Part shown: in pieces, positions 9,266-17,612 of the stretch
Layout: each line of letters starts with the position of its first letter
How positions within the stretch are numbered: position 1 is the first letter of the stretch
Origin: Marinobacter gudaonensis
GTDB taxonomy: Bacteria; Pseudomonadota; Gammaproteobacteria; Pseudomonadales; Oleiphilaceae
Reading direction: 5' to 3'
Assembly (NCBI RefSeq): GCF_900115175.1
Contig: NZ_FOYV01000001.1
Coordinates: forward strand, 1,612,001 to 1,676,000
Length of the DNA stretch: 64,000 nucleotides
Notes under the pieces: model-generated
Seen by the model: only the letters and a program-made list of their open reading frames with translations
What the model was told of the DNA's origin: nothing
Databases searched by the model: none
Position numbers and translations under genes: made by a program

Positions 9266-10730
9266 GGGCGGCTTCCGTATGCTCGTGCGTGTGTTGTTTG
9301 TGCTCAAGGGAACGGTATTCCTGACAGAACCGCAGGGCAGGTACGCCCTTGCCGGGGTTCAGGATACCGGCGGGATCAAACGCCGCTTTCACGTCGTGGA
9401 ACTGCTGCAGCTCCTCGTCGTTGAACTGCACGGCCATCTGGCGGATTTTCTCCACGCCCACACCGTGTTCGCCGGTGATGCAGCCACCCACCTGCACACA
9501 CAACTCAAGAATCCGGGAGCCAAACGCCTCGGTGCGCTCGAATTCGCCGGGCACGTTGGCATCGAACAGGATCAGCGGGTGCAGGTTGCCGTCGCCGGCA
9601 TGGAACACGTTGGCCACGCGCAGACCAAACTCGTCCGACATCTTTTCCATTTCGGTGAGCACATGGGCAATCTCACGGCGGGGAATGGTGCCGTCCATGC
9701 AGTAATAATCGGGAGAGATCCGGCCCACCGCCGGGAAGGCGGACTTGCGGCCTTTCCAGAGCAGGGCGCGCTCTTCCTCGCTGCGGGACGTGCGTACCGA
9801 GGTGGCGCCAAGCTTGCGGAACACTTCCTCCGCCTGGGCGATGTGCTCATCCACCTCTTCTTCGGTGCCATCCACCTCGCACAACAGCAGGGCCTTGGCA
9901 TCGCGGGGGTAACCGGCCTGGGCGAAATCATCCGCCGCCACAATGGCGTGGCCGTCCATCATTTCCAGACCACCCGGAATGATGCCATGGGCGATAATCC
10001 CGCCAACGGCATCGCCGCCTTTCTGGACATCATCAAAACCGGCCATGACCACACGGGCCACCTCCGGTTTGGGCAGCAGTTTCACCTTCACTTCCGTGAC
10101 CACGCCCAGCAGGCCTTCAGAGCCGGTCATCAATGCCAGAAGATCCATGCCACAGCTGTCCAGGCCATCGCTACCCACGGTCACCACGTCACCCTCGGCC
10201 GTCACCATTTCCACGCTGAGGATGTTGTGAACGGTCAGGCCGTATTTCAGGCAGTGCACGCCGCCGGAGTTCTCGGCCACGTTGCCACCGATGGTGCAGG
10301 CGATCTGGGACGACGGATCTGGCCCGTAGTACAGACCGTACTGGGCCGCCTCCTCGCTGATGGCAAGGTTGCGAACACCCGGCTGCAGCCGCGCCGTGCG
10401 GGCCAGCGGGTCGATTTCAACAATGCGATTGAACTTGGCCAGCGACAGTACCACGCCCTCCTTGTTGGGCATGGCGCCGGCGCTGAGACCGGTTCCCGCG
10501 CCTCGGGCCACCACCGGAATCCCGTGCTCATTGCAGATGCGCATGACCCGCTGCACCTGCTCGACGGTCTCTGGCAGCACCACCAGCAAGGGCATCTCGC
10601 AGTACATCGACATGCCATCGCATTCGTAGGGCTTCATGGTTTCGTCATCGGTGATGACAAAGGCCGGGTCGATAAACGCCCGGAACTGCTCGGCCAGCTC
10701 GCCTTTGCTGACTTTCGGCTTGGTATTCAT
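9258..10730 (-). CDS. glcD: Glycolate oxidase catalytic subunit GlcD
   Basis: 490 residues from the ATG at 10730; a GTG three codons upstream is possible but AAAGG would sit too close to it. The FAD-binding motif VVARGAGTGLSAGAMP is near residue 75, IGGNVAENSGGVHCLKYG near 140, and the C-terminal FAD_oxidase_C domain has HAGDGNLHP and CITGEHGVG. A His-rich tail (HKQHTHEHTEAAHG) is unusual. It belongs to the 2-hydroxy-acid dehydrogenases (glycolate or D-lactate). The associated GlcE, GlcF and GlcG favour glycolate. Confidence 0.93.
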   Translation of the reverse strand: MNTKPKVSKGELAEQFRAFIDPAFVITDDETMKPYECDGMSMYCEMPLLVVLPETVEQVQRVMRICNEHGIPVVARGAGTGLSAGAMPNKEGVVLSLAKFNRIVEIDPLARTARLQPGVRNLAISEEAAQYGLYYGPDPSSQIACTIGGNVAENSGGVHCLKYGLTVHNILSVEMVTAEGDVVTVGSDGLDSCGMDLLALMTGSEGLLGVVTEVKVKLLPKPEVARVVMAGFDDVQKGGDAVGGIIAHGIIPGGLEMMDGHAIVAADDFAQAGYPRDAKALLLCEVDGTEEEVDEHIAQAEEVFRKLGATSVRTSRSEEERALLWKGRKSAFPAVGRISPDYYCMDGTIPRREIAHVLTEMEKMSDEFGLRVANVFHAGDGNLHPLILFDANVPGEFERTEAFGSRILELCVQVGGCITGEHGVGVEKIRQMAVQFNDEELQQFHDVKAAFDPAGILNPGKGVPALRFCQEYRSLEHKQHTHEHTEAAHG

Positions 10731-10769
10731 GACACTCACTAACCTTTGAGCTCAGGGCCCAGGCTGAAG

Positions 10770-10801
10770 TTCAGGCCCGGAGACCGGGCACCGGGCCTGA
10801 A
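10770..10801 (-). promoter_or_regulatory. Stem-loop between the GlcG-like gene and glcD
   Basis: A perfect 11-bp stem (TTCAGGCCCGG with CCGGGCCTGAA, loop of ten) lies in the 107-bp spacer inside the operon. No T-run follows on the minus strand, so a role in mRNA processing or stability, uncoupling transporter and oxidase expression, is more likely than termination. Confidence 0.6.
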
Positions 10802-10837
10802 TGACGCTGGATTTGGATGACTTCAGTGTGACAGCCA

Positions 10838-11263
10838 TTAACCGCGTTTGGTTTCAAAGTGGTCCAGTCCGGCCTGCGCGCAGTCCATGTCCTGCTGCGG
10901 CGTGCCGGAGCTGATACCGATACCACCTACGACCTCTCCGTCGACAATCACCGGCAGACCACCGCCCACAGAGCTGATGCGCCCGCCCACCTCGGTATGG
11001 ATACCGAACGCCAGGCTGCCAGGCACATTCACCTTGTTGTAGTCGTGGGTGGCCTTCTTCGCGGCCGCCGCCGTGAACGCCTTGTCCTGCGCGATGGTCA
11101 CACTGGTGATCTTGCCACCGTCCATGCGCTCGAAGGCGATCAGGTTGCCGGATTCATCCACCACGGCGATGCACATGGGCACACCGATATCGCGGGCCTT
11201 TTCGGCGGCGCCTTCAATAAGGATGCGGGCATCCGCCAGGTCCAACCGATTGATTGTCAACAT
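10838..11263 (-). CDS. GlcG/HbpS-like (DUF336) protein
   Basis: 141 residues with a strong AGGAGG site before the ATG. Motifs of the GlcG/HbpS (DUF336, corrinoid/heme-sensing) family are visible: CIAVVDESGNLIAFERMDG (about 31-49), a helix with AQDKAFTAAAAKKATH, and GGLPVIVDGEVVGGIGISSGTPQQD near the C-terminus. It is small and cytoplasmic with no signal peptide. It sits between dctM (18 bp) and glcD in the same direction, which matches GlcG of the E. coli glc operon. Its biochemical role is unsettled; heme or cofactor binding is known for some relatives. Confidence 0.88.
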   Translation of the reverse strand: MLTINRLDLADARILIEGAAEKARDIGVPMCIAVVDESGNLIAFERMDGGKITSVTIAQDKAFTAAAAKKATHDYNKVNVPGSLAFGIHTEVGGRISSVGGGLPVIVDGEVVGGIGISSGTPQQDMDCAQAGLDHFETKRG

Positions 11264-11281
11264 TGCGTTTCCTCCTGAAAA

Positions 11282-12817
11282 TTAACCGTAAGCGAGATTG
11301 GGCAGCCACGTGGTGATGGCCGGGAACAGGATGCAGAGGAATACCCCGAGAGCCTGAATCGCGAGGAATACCAGGGACGACTTGAAGATCGTACCCATGG
11401 TGATATCCGGTGGGCACACGCCGCGGATGTAGAACAGCGCGTAACCGAAAGGCGGACTCAGGAACGACATCTGCATGTTCACCAGATAGAGCACCCCGAA
11501 CCAGAGCACCACATCGTCGCCTTCCACGCCGGGCAGGCCGAACAGACCCGGGAATTCCAGCGCCTCAACGATAGGAATGAAGATGGGTACTGCCAATAGC
11601 AGGATACCGACCCAGTCGAGGAACATGCCGAGCACCACCAGCAGAATCATCAGCAGGAGCAGAATGCCGTAAGCACTCAGGCCAGTACCGAGGATGGATT
11701 CGGTAATGAAGTCCTGACCACCCTGAAGGATGTAGAAGCCCACGAATACCGACGCACCGAACATGATCCAAAGCACCATGGCTGACGCCTTGGCGGTGGT
11801 GATGGACGCATCCCGGAGGGTGGCGATGGAAAACACCTTGTGTTTCATGGCGACCAGGATGGCGCCGAAGGAGCCAATGCCTGCCGCCTCAACCGGCGTT
11901 GCAACACCACCAAACAGAAGACCGAGCACCAGGAATACCAGTACCAGCGGTGCAATCAGATCCTTCAGCAGCAGGAGCTTGTCCCTGAGTCCGATACGCT
12001 CTTCCTTGGGAATGGGCGGTCCCAGATCCGGATTGATCTTGGCGCGCATCCAAACATAGAACACGTACAGGCTCGACAGCAGAATGCCCGGAATGACCGA
12101 CCCGAGGTAAAGCTCACCCACCGACTGCTGGGCCACAACCGCGTACAGGATCGCCAGGATCGAGGGCGGTATCAGGATACCCAGGGTACCGCCGGCCATA
12201 ATCGAGCCGAGGGCAATCTTGTGGTCGTAATTCCGTTTGAGCATCGCCGGCAGAGCAATGATACCCATGGTGACAACCGCGGCACCGATAACACCGACCA
12301 TGGCCGCCAGCAGCGTGGAGGCAACAATGGTTGCGATGGCCAGGCCACCACCAACACCACCCATCCACTTGTAGACCACGTTGAACATTTCCTCGATCAG
12401 CCCTGCCCGTTCGAGCATGGCGGCCATGAAAATGAACAACGGAATCGCTGCCAGATCCGAGTTGGTCATCATCGGGAAGATCCGGCTCGGGATGATGTTC
12501 AGCATCAGCGAATCACCCACGAGATAGATGAACATGACCCCGAGGCCACCGGTTACGAACGCCAGCGGCAGACCCATCATCAAAGCGATGAGCAGGGACC
12601 CGAACATCAGGTAGGTCAGCGGTCCGATTTTCACGTCGGACAGAATACCCGCCAGCTTGAACAGGAATTTTTCGTCGCTGAACGGGTCGTAGAACAGAAT
12701 GTTGATGAACTCAACACACATTACAAAGGCCAGGGCGATCGTGGCGATGATCATCAGCCAGGTGCCGAGCTTGCCCTTGAGGTTAGAGGAGTTTTGACTG
12801 GTCACGGTAGTACTCAT
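11282..12817 (-). CDS. dctM: TRAP transporter large permease subunit DctM
   Basis: 511 residues with about 12-13 hydrophobic segments, the usual DctM pattern including MAAMLERAGLIEEMF, AAVVTMGIIALPAMLKRNYD and GTLGILIPPSILAILYAVVAQQSVGELYLG. It is the sodium-coupled channel subunit of a tripartite ATP-independent periplasmic transporter. Its ATG overlaps the dctQ stop by four bases (ATGA), indicating translational coupling. The neighbouring glycolate oxidase suggests a 2-hydroxy-acid substrate. Confidence 0.95.
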   Translation of the reverse strand: MSTTVTSQNSSNLKGKLGTWLMIIATIALAFVMCVEFINILFYDPFSDEKFLFKLAGILSDVKIGPLTYLMFGSLLIALMMGLPLAFVTGGLGVMFIYLVGDSLMLNIIPSRIFPMMTNSDLAAIPLFIFMAAMLERAGLIEEMFNVVYKWMGGVGGGLAIATIVASTLLAAMVGVIGAAVVTMGIIALPAMLKRNYDHKIALGSIMAGGTLGILIPPSILAILYAVVAQQSVGELYLGSVIPGILLSSLYVFYVWMRAKINPDLGPPIPKEERIGLRDKLLLLKDLIAPLVLVFLVLGLLFGGVATPVEAAGIGSFGAILVAMKHKVFSIATLRDASITTAKASAMVLWIMFGASVFVGFYILQGGQDFITESILGTGLSAYGILLLLMILLVVLGMFLDWVGILLLAVPIFIPIVEALEFPGLFGLPGVEGDDVVLWFGVLYLVNMQMSFLSPPFGYALFYIRGVCPPDITMGTIFKSSLVFLAIQALGVFLCILFPAITTWLPNLAYG

Positions 12818-13524
12818 GCGTGTTGCTCCCGGCCGAGCCTGACAAACAGGGCAATGTCCTTGATCAGCTTGGACAGGCCCGCCAGGGTAATCAGAACGGC
12901 GCCCAGCAGCATCATGGCCTTAACCGGCCAGTACTGGATGCCCCAGGTTTCCACGGTGCGCTCATCCATGGAGTAGGAGTTCTCGAAGAACGTCCAGGAG
13001 GTGATGATCAGGGCCACCGAGAAGATGAAAAAGAACATGGATGTGAAGATGTCCATACCCACCCGGCCACGGACCGGCAGCAGGTTGTAGACCACATCCA
13101 CCCGCACGTGGGCACCGTGCAGGAAGGCGAAGGCGCCCGCCAGGAGGTACTGCATGCCGAACAGCAGGAAGCTGGCCTCATGCACCCAGATGGTGGGCAT
13201 GTTGAAGATGTAACGCATGACCACTTCAAAGAAGTAGAACACCACGGCATTCACCGTCCAGAAGGAAATGAACACCCCGGATTTTTCGCTGATCCAGTCG
13301 ACGACACGGGTAAACCAGTTCTCGTAGTCGGACTCGATCTTTTTGGACATCTCAGCTTCAATCTGCTGAAGCTTTTCGTTGGCCTCGGCGTTCTTGTCGA
13401 CAGCCTGAACGCCACGCCCGCTGGACCACCGGTCCCACGCCATCATAATAAGCGGCATGATGGCCAGCCAGCCCCAGTAGAACCAGTGCGGCATCACGAA
13501 GCCGAAATTGCTCAGATCAGACAT
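12814..13524 (-). CDS. dctQ: TRAP transporter small permease subunit DctQ, long N-terminus
   Basis: 236 residues, longer than many DctQ proteins. Residues 12-30 form an extra hydrophobic helix, then comes a charged, probably helical stretch (about 38-75, with ANEKLQQIEAEMSKKIESDYENW). The four-helix DctQ core follows (VFISFWTVNAVVFYFFEVVMRYIF, WVHEASFLLFGMQYLLAGAFAF). The HGAHVRVDVVYNLLP motif is diagnostic of DctQ. It forms the membrane scaffold of the transporter with DctM. Confidence 0.92.
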   Translation of the reverse strand: MSDLSNFGFVMPHWFYWGWLAIMPLIMMAWDRWSSGRGVQAVDKNAEANEKLQQIEAEMSKKIESDYENWFTRVVDWISEKSGVFISFWTVNAVVFYFFEVVMRYIFNMPTIWVHEASFLLFGMQYLLAGAFAFLHGAHVRVDVVYNLLPVRGRVGMDIFTSMFFFIFSVALIITSWTFFENSYSMDERTVETWGIQYWPVKAMMLLGAVLITLAGLSKLIKDIALFVRLGREQHA

Positions 13525-13547
13525 AGTGTCTTCACCTCAGTCACAGC

Positions 13548-13598
13548 GCGGGGAAGGGAGAAAGCGCCTTGCCCAAGGCGCTCCCTGCCCTTCCCCGC
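13548..13598 (-). promoter_or_regulatory. Nested stem-loop between dctP and dctQ
   Basis: An 11-bp outer stem (13548-13558 with 13588-13598) encloses a perfect 8-bp inner stem AGCGCCTT/AAGGCGCT (13563-13570 with 13575-13582). It lies in the 101-bp spacer after the binding-protein gene. No T-run follows. Hairpins here are known in binding-protein-first transporter operons, where they keep the binding protein more abundant than the permeases. Confidence 0.7.
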
Positions 13599-13625
13599 TG
13601 TTGAGTTGTTGTTGGATGAATTGTG

Positions 13626-14762
13626 TTATTTGACGCCAGCGGCCTTGAGGTCTTCCTCGTCCACGTAGCCCACGGTTTCGTTCATCATGTACTCGAGCTG
13701 CATGTCGAAGATGGCTTTCGCGTCTTCGTCCTTGTTAGCCCAGTTGTACCAGATGGGAATCGCAGCCCGACGGAACTCCTCCAGGTCGGACTGGCTCAGG
13801 CGGGTAACCTGGTCGCCATCGGCCCTGAACTTCTCCATGGCTTCAATGTTGCGCTTCTGGATGGTCAGGTAGTGCTTCTGGGAGTAGTTGCGCACTTCGT
13901 CCTCAACCAGCTGCTGCAGTTTCGGATCCAGAGCTTTCCAGGCCCGCAGGTTCACGGTCAGGTCCATCAGGTCAACAGGCTGGTAGATGGACATTACACC
14001 GGGAGGTCCGAAGATGATGTAGTCGGTCACCTGGGAGAAGCCGAGCTCGTAGTTCACAGCCGGTCCGACGTAGTCGGCAGCGTCAATGGTGCCCTTTTCC
14101 AGCGCCGGGAAGATGTCGGAGCCGGGCAGGCTCACGGTGGACACACCAAACTGCTGGAACACTTCCGCAACCATGCCACCCGGAACACGGATCTTCATAC
14201 CTTTGAGATCATCAAGGCTGTTTACCGGCTTCTTGGAGTGGATGATATTGGCGTCGTGCTGGATCGGACCAACGTAGAACAGGCCGTACTTTTCGTAGAT
14301 TTCCCGGGTCTTTTCCAGCATGCCCAGGGAGTAGAACATGGTATCCCACTGGTGGGGCTGGTCAGGACCGGCGGGGTAGGAAGACAGGAACACGGAGGCC
14401 GGGATCTTGCCGGACCAGTACAGGGTGAACGGGTTCATACCCTGCAGTACGCCGTTACGCACGGCATCAAACAGGGCGTTGTTGTCCGCTGCCACCGCCT
14501 TGGCCGGATATGGCTTGAAGATCAGTTCACCGTTGGATTTCTCCTTGATGCTGTTGCACCACTCCTCGAACAGGTCGTAGCCGACGGTGCCGGCGTCCCA
14601 CACGGACTGGATTTTCCAGGTGGTTGCTGCCTGGGCCTGACCCGCGCCCATCAGCATCGCACCGGCAAAAGCCGCGCCTACCGCTGCAGTCTTCAGGAAA
14701 TTCCTGCGAGGTGGGGTCTCGCCGGTGTCACAGTTATTCCGGATATTATTCTTCGAATTCAT
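13626..14762 (-). CDS. dctP: TRAP transporter periplasmic solute-binding protein DctP
   Basis: 378 residues. The N-terminus carries a twin-arginine signal (PPRRNFLKTAAVG around residues 17-29) with cleavage after AQA near residue 45. The mature part has the DctP fold with WKIQSVWDAGTVGYDLFEEWCNSI and the long hinge region MKIRVPGGMVAEVFQQFGVSTVSLPGSDIFPALEKGTIDAADYV. This resembles the TakP-like subgroup that binds 2-oxo or 2-hydroxy monocarboxylates. It is the first gene of the leftward operon, read from the operator-bearing spacer at 14763-15024. Lactate or glycolate is an inference from context. Confidence 0.92.
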   Translation of the reverse strand: MNSKNNIRNNCDTGETPPRRNFLKTAAVGAAFAGAMLMGAGQAQAATTWKIQSVWDAGTVGYDLFEEWCNSIKEKSNGELIFKPYPAKAVAADNNALFDAVRNGVLQGMNPFTLYWSGKIPASVFLSSYPAGPDQPHQWDTMFYSLGMLEKTREIYEKYGLFYVGPIQHDANIIHSKKPVNSLDDLKGMKIRVPGGMVAEVFQQFGVSTVSLPGSDIFPALEKGTIDAADYVGPAVNYELGFSQVTDYIIFGPPGVMSIYQPVDLMDLTVNLRAWKALDPKLQQLVEDEVRNYSQKHYLTIQKRNIEAMEKFRADGDQVTRLSQSDLEEFRRAAIPIWYNWANKDEDAKAIFDMQLEYMMNETVGYVDEEDLKAAGVK

Positions 14763-14871
14763 CGAAACGTCTCCGTTGGCTTTGTTGTTATGAGCTACAT
14801 AGCAACGCCGACCGAAGCCGGCATTAGACAGATATTCGTAGCCAATCCGGTTTTAGTCCAGTTCGGGAGCC

Positions 14872-14886
14872 ACTGGTCTGACCAGT
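14872..14886. promoter_or_regulatory. Predicted FCD/GntR operator, copy 1
   Basis: A 15-bp palindrome with perfect arms ACTGGTC-N-GACCAGT lies 110 bp upstream of the dctP start in the divergent promoter region. The core TGGTCNGACCA fits operators of FCD-type GntR regulators such as PdhR and LldR. The regulator gene starts 139 bp away. Confidence 0.75.
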
Positions 14887-14989
14887 TTTTCAAGTATTAA
14901 AAATGGACGAAATCCGCCGAATCGGCCATATTTAACGGGCTCGGACGCAAATCTGTATGCAATCGGATCACCAAGAAAGCACAAGACCA

Positions 14990-15004
14990 ACTGGTCAGAC
15001 CACA
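14990..15004. promoter_or_regulatory. Predicted FCD/GntR operator, copy 2
   Basis: ACTGGTC-A-GACCACA, one mismatch from a perfect repeat of the first operator and centred 118 bp from it. It lies 20 bases before the start codon of the regulator gene, suited to autorepression and to DNA looping with copy 1. Confidence 0.72.
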
Positions 15005-15024
15005 AAGCACAGACAGGCATCCAA

Positions 15025-15783
15025 ATGGCGATTTCCCAGGAAATTTCATATCGGCTTGAACGCCTCATCCTCGATGGCGGGCTGGCTCCCGAGCAAAAAA
15101 TCCCTTCTGAACGCCAGTTGGCGACCCGACTGGGCGTGTCCCGGGCCGTAATCCGCGAAGCCCTGCACGAACTCCAGGGGCGCGGGGTCATAGAGACCCG
15201 GCATGGCAAGGGCTCATTTGTGGCGAGTATCGTTCCCGGCTCCAGCGAACTGGGCGAACAAAGTCCTTTAATGCATCTTTTTGAAGGCCATCCGCGCACC
15301 CTGTTCGATCTGCTGGAAGTTCGCGAACAGCTGGAGGGCCAGGCAGCCTACCTGGCGGCCCAACGGGCAACGCGCATGGACCGGCACCGCATCACCAAGG
15401 CCTTCCAGGCCCTGGAGGAGACGGACCCACTGAGCAACGCCAAACCGGACCACGGCTTTCACCTGGCCATTGTCGAGGCGTCCCACAACCCGGTACTGGT
15501 ACATGTTCTGAACAGCCTGAAGAATATGATGCTGCTGACGGTCCAGGCATCCGTGGCCAACCTGAACCCGCGGGAGGAGATGCGTAAGAAAATCGTTCGC
15601 CAGCACCGACAGCTTTATGAGGCAGTGATCTCTGCCAAGCCCGCCGCTGCCCAGAAAGTGGCCATGGCCCACGTGCGGTTTGTCAGCGAAGCCATGAGGG
15701 ACATGGAAAAGCAGGGCAGCACGCTGATCCGGCTGCCACTGGCCGACGAATCCTCCGCCCGGCTGGCCCGTGCCGGCAGTTGA
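15025..15783 (+). CDS. FCD-type GntR transcriptional regulator (GlcC/LldR/PdhR-like)
   Basis: 252 residues. The N-terminal winged helix is visible (RLILDGGLAPEQKIPSERQLATRLGVSRAVIREALHELQGRGVIETRHGKGSFV, about 10-67). An all-helical FCD effector domain follows with the metal/ligand His and Asp residues in LEVREQLEG, DHGFHLAIVEASHNPVL and RQHRQLYEAV. It is divergent from the dctP-glcF operon and surely its regulator, by position and by the paired operators. Glycolate or lactate is the expected inducer. The ribosome-binding site is weak (ACAGG), which suggests low expression. Confidence 0.88.
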   Translation: MAISQEISYRLERLILDGGLAPEQKIPSERQLATRLGVSRAVIREALHELQGRGVIETRHGKGSFVASIVPGSSELGEQSPLMHLFEGHPRTLFDLLEVREQLEGQAAYLAAQRATRMDRHRITKAFQALEETDPLSNAKPDHGFHLAIVEASHNPVLVHVLNSLKNMMLLTVQASVANLNPREEMRKKIVRQHRQLYEAVISAKPAAAQKVAMAHVRFVSEAMRDMEKQGSTLIRLPLADESSARLARAGS

Positions 15784-15937
15784 GAATGGCAAAACGCTTG
15801 CATTGATCACCTGTTGCACCACAATGACAGCCAGCGAACGGGTGTGGCGGAAGGCGAGCCCGGTGTACGGGGTATTGATTTCCGCCGCCACAGTCCGTAA
15901 AACATGCGCCTTTGAATGACAGCCTCAGGAGCCACCC

Positions 15938-16708
15938 ATGGCGGACCAAGCGCCGTTGATCTGCAGGGATATTCACAAAACCTTTGATCAGCTTGAAGTA
16001 CTCAAAGGTATTTCGCTGGAAACCCGCAAAGGCGACGTCGTCTCCCTGATCGGCAGCTCGGGTTCCGGAAAGAGCACGTTCCTGCGCTGCATCAACCTCC
16101 TGGAAACGCCCACCTCCGGCGACATTATCGTGCACGGTGACCCAATACAGTTCACCACCAACCGCAGGGGCCAGCGAATTCCAGCCGACAACAAGCAGGT
16201 GGAGCTGATCCGCGCCAAGCTGTCCATGGTGTTCCAGAGCTTTAACCTCTGGTCGCATATGACGGTCCTGGAAAACATCATCGAAGCCCCGGTTCATGTC
16301 CTCAAGGTTCCCAAAAAAGAGGCCATTGAGCGTGCAGAGGCCTACCTGAACAAAGTGGGCATATACGAGCGCAAGGACTACTACCCGGCGCAGATGTCCG
16401 GGGGCCAGCAGCAACGGGCCGCCATTGCCCGCGCCCTGGCCATGGAGCCAGAGGTGATGCTGTTTGATGAACCCACCTCGGCGCTTGACCCCGAGCTGGT
16501 AGGCGAGGTGCTGAAAGTCATGCAGGGGCTGGCCGAGGAAGGCCGAACCATGATCGTGGTCACCCACGAGATGGCGTTTGCCAGGGATGTGTCAACTCAG
16601 GTCCTGTTTTTGCATCAGGGCGTGATCGAGGAACAGGGTACACCCCAGAAAGTGTTCGAAAATCCGGATTCGGAACGGATGAAGCAGTTCCTGGCTCCAA
16701 ACTTCTGA
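15938..16708 (+). CDS. aotP: Arginine/ornithine ABC transporter ATP-binding protein (AotP/HisP-like)
   Basis: 256 residues, all ABC motifs present: Walker [10 protein letters not shown] (about 44-52), Q-loop [13 protein letters not shown], signature MSGGQQQR, Walker [14 protein letters not shown] and the H-loop VVTHE. The [17 protein letters not shown] insertion is typical of HisP/AotP-type basic amino-acid importers. It acts at the cytoplasmic face with the two permeases downstream. The neighbours (astE and the ast genes) support arginine/ornithine as substrate. In Pseudomonas the ATPase gene is last in the aot operon; here it comes first. Confidence 0.9.
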   Translation: MADQAPLICRDIHKTFDQLEVLKGISLETRKGDVVSLIGSSGSGKSTFLRCINLLETPTSGDIIVHGDPIQFTTNRRGQRIPADNKQVELIRAKLSMVFQSFNLWSHMTVLENIIEAPVHVLKVPKKEAIERAEAYLNKVGIYERKDYYPAQMSGGQQQRAAIARALAMEPEVMLFDEPTSALDPELVGEVLKVMQGLAEEGRTMIVVTHEMAFARDVSTQVLFLHQGVIEEQGTPQKVFENPDSERMKQFLAPNF

Positions 16709-16809
16709 CACTCGGTGCTATCTTGAACCGGTGAAGAAATAAAAAGGATGGAACCAAAAGTTTCCGTCAAAAATAAAGCCCAAAAGGCAAACCACTGGAG
16801 AAGTGACAC

Positions 16810-17562
16810 ATGAAAAAACTGATTATTGCAGCAAGCTGTGCCCTCGCCCTGGTGACAGGCGCGACCCAGGCCCAGGAACGCGACCTGCGCATCGCCTTCG
16901 ACGTGCCTTACGAGCCGTTTGAATACAAGGATGAAAATGGCGAGCTGACCGGCTTCGAGGTGGAACTGGCCGAAGCCATGTGTGAGGAAATGAACGCCAA
17001 CTGCGAATTTGTTATCCAGGCGTGGGACGGCATGATCCCTGGCTTGCTGGCGCGCAAGTTCGATCTGATCATGTCCTCCATGTCGATCACCCCGGAGCGC
17101 GCCGAGCGGGTTCTGTTCTCCGAGCCGTACTACAACACTCCTGGCGGCTGGTTCGCCCGCGAGGGTTTCAGCACCGACGTCACCGACATGGACGCCATGA
17201 AGGGTAAGACCGTCGGTGTTCAGCGCGGCACCACCATGGATACCTACGTTACCGAGAATATGGGCGGTATCGTCACCATCAAGCGTTACACCACCGCTGA
17301 CGACATGGTGCTGGACCTTGAAGGCCAGCGTCTGGATGTGGTCTTCGTGGACTACCCGGTTGGCGAGCAGACCATCCTTACCAAGGAAGGCTTCAAGGAA
17401 GTGGGCGAGCCAGTCAAGCTGGGTGAAGGCGTTGGCGTTGCCATGCGCAAGCGCGACACCGAGCTGGCAGAGGAAGTGAACGCTGCCCTTGCCACGTTGA
17501 AGGAAGACGGCACCTACGACGCCATCATGAAGAAGTACTTCAACTACGACATCAAGATGTAA
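16810..17562 (+). CDS. aotJ: Periplasmic basic amino-acid binding protein (AotJ-like)
   Basis: 250 residues with a signal peptide (1-22, cleavage after AQA). The mature protein has the family-3 solute-binding fold: LRIAFDVPYEPFEYKDENGELTGFEVELAEAMC, then SSMSITPERAERVLFSEPYY and VGVQRGTTMDTYV, with the conserved Arg and Asp (DVVFVDYPVGEQ) that clamp the amino-acid backbone. It feeds the AotQ/AotM permeases. A 10-bp hairpin directly after the gene probably favours high expression of this subunit. Confidence 0.9.
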   Translation: MKKLIIAASCALALVTGATQAQERDLRIAFDVPYEPFEYKDENGELTGFEVELAEAMCEEMNANCEFVIQAWDGMIPGLLARKFDLIMSSMSITPERAERVLFSEPYYNTPGGWFAREGFSTDVTDMDAMKGKTVGVQRGTTMDTYVTENMGGIVTIKRYTTADDMVLDLEGQRLDVVFVDYPVGEQTILTKEGFKEVGEPVKLGEGVGVAMRKRDTELAEEVNAALATLKEDGTYDAIMKKYFNYDIKM

Positions 17563-17571
17563 ATCTGAGTC

Positions 17572-17594
17572 AGGGCGGCCCAGCGGGCCGCCCT
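17572..17594 (+). promoter_or_regulatory. Stem-loop after the binding-protein gene
   Basis: A perfect 10-bp stem AGGGCGGCCC/GGGCCGCCCT with a three-base loop starts nine bases after the aotJ stop. Only CTCTCTG follows, so it is more likely an mRNA-stabilising or partial-attenuation hairpin than a full terminator. Confidence 0.7.
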
Positions 17595-17612
17595 CTCTGA
17601 CCGGACGTTTTC

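Noticed and set aside
15784..15937. Possible ArgR-type boxes before aotP
   Set aside because: I saw only short partial matches and a weak TGGCGGAA/TTCCGCC dyad with a long loop; not enough to call a site.
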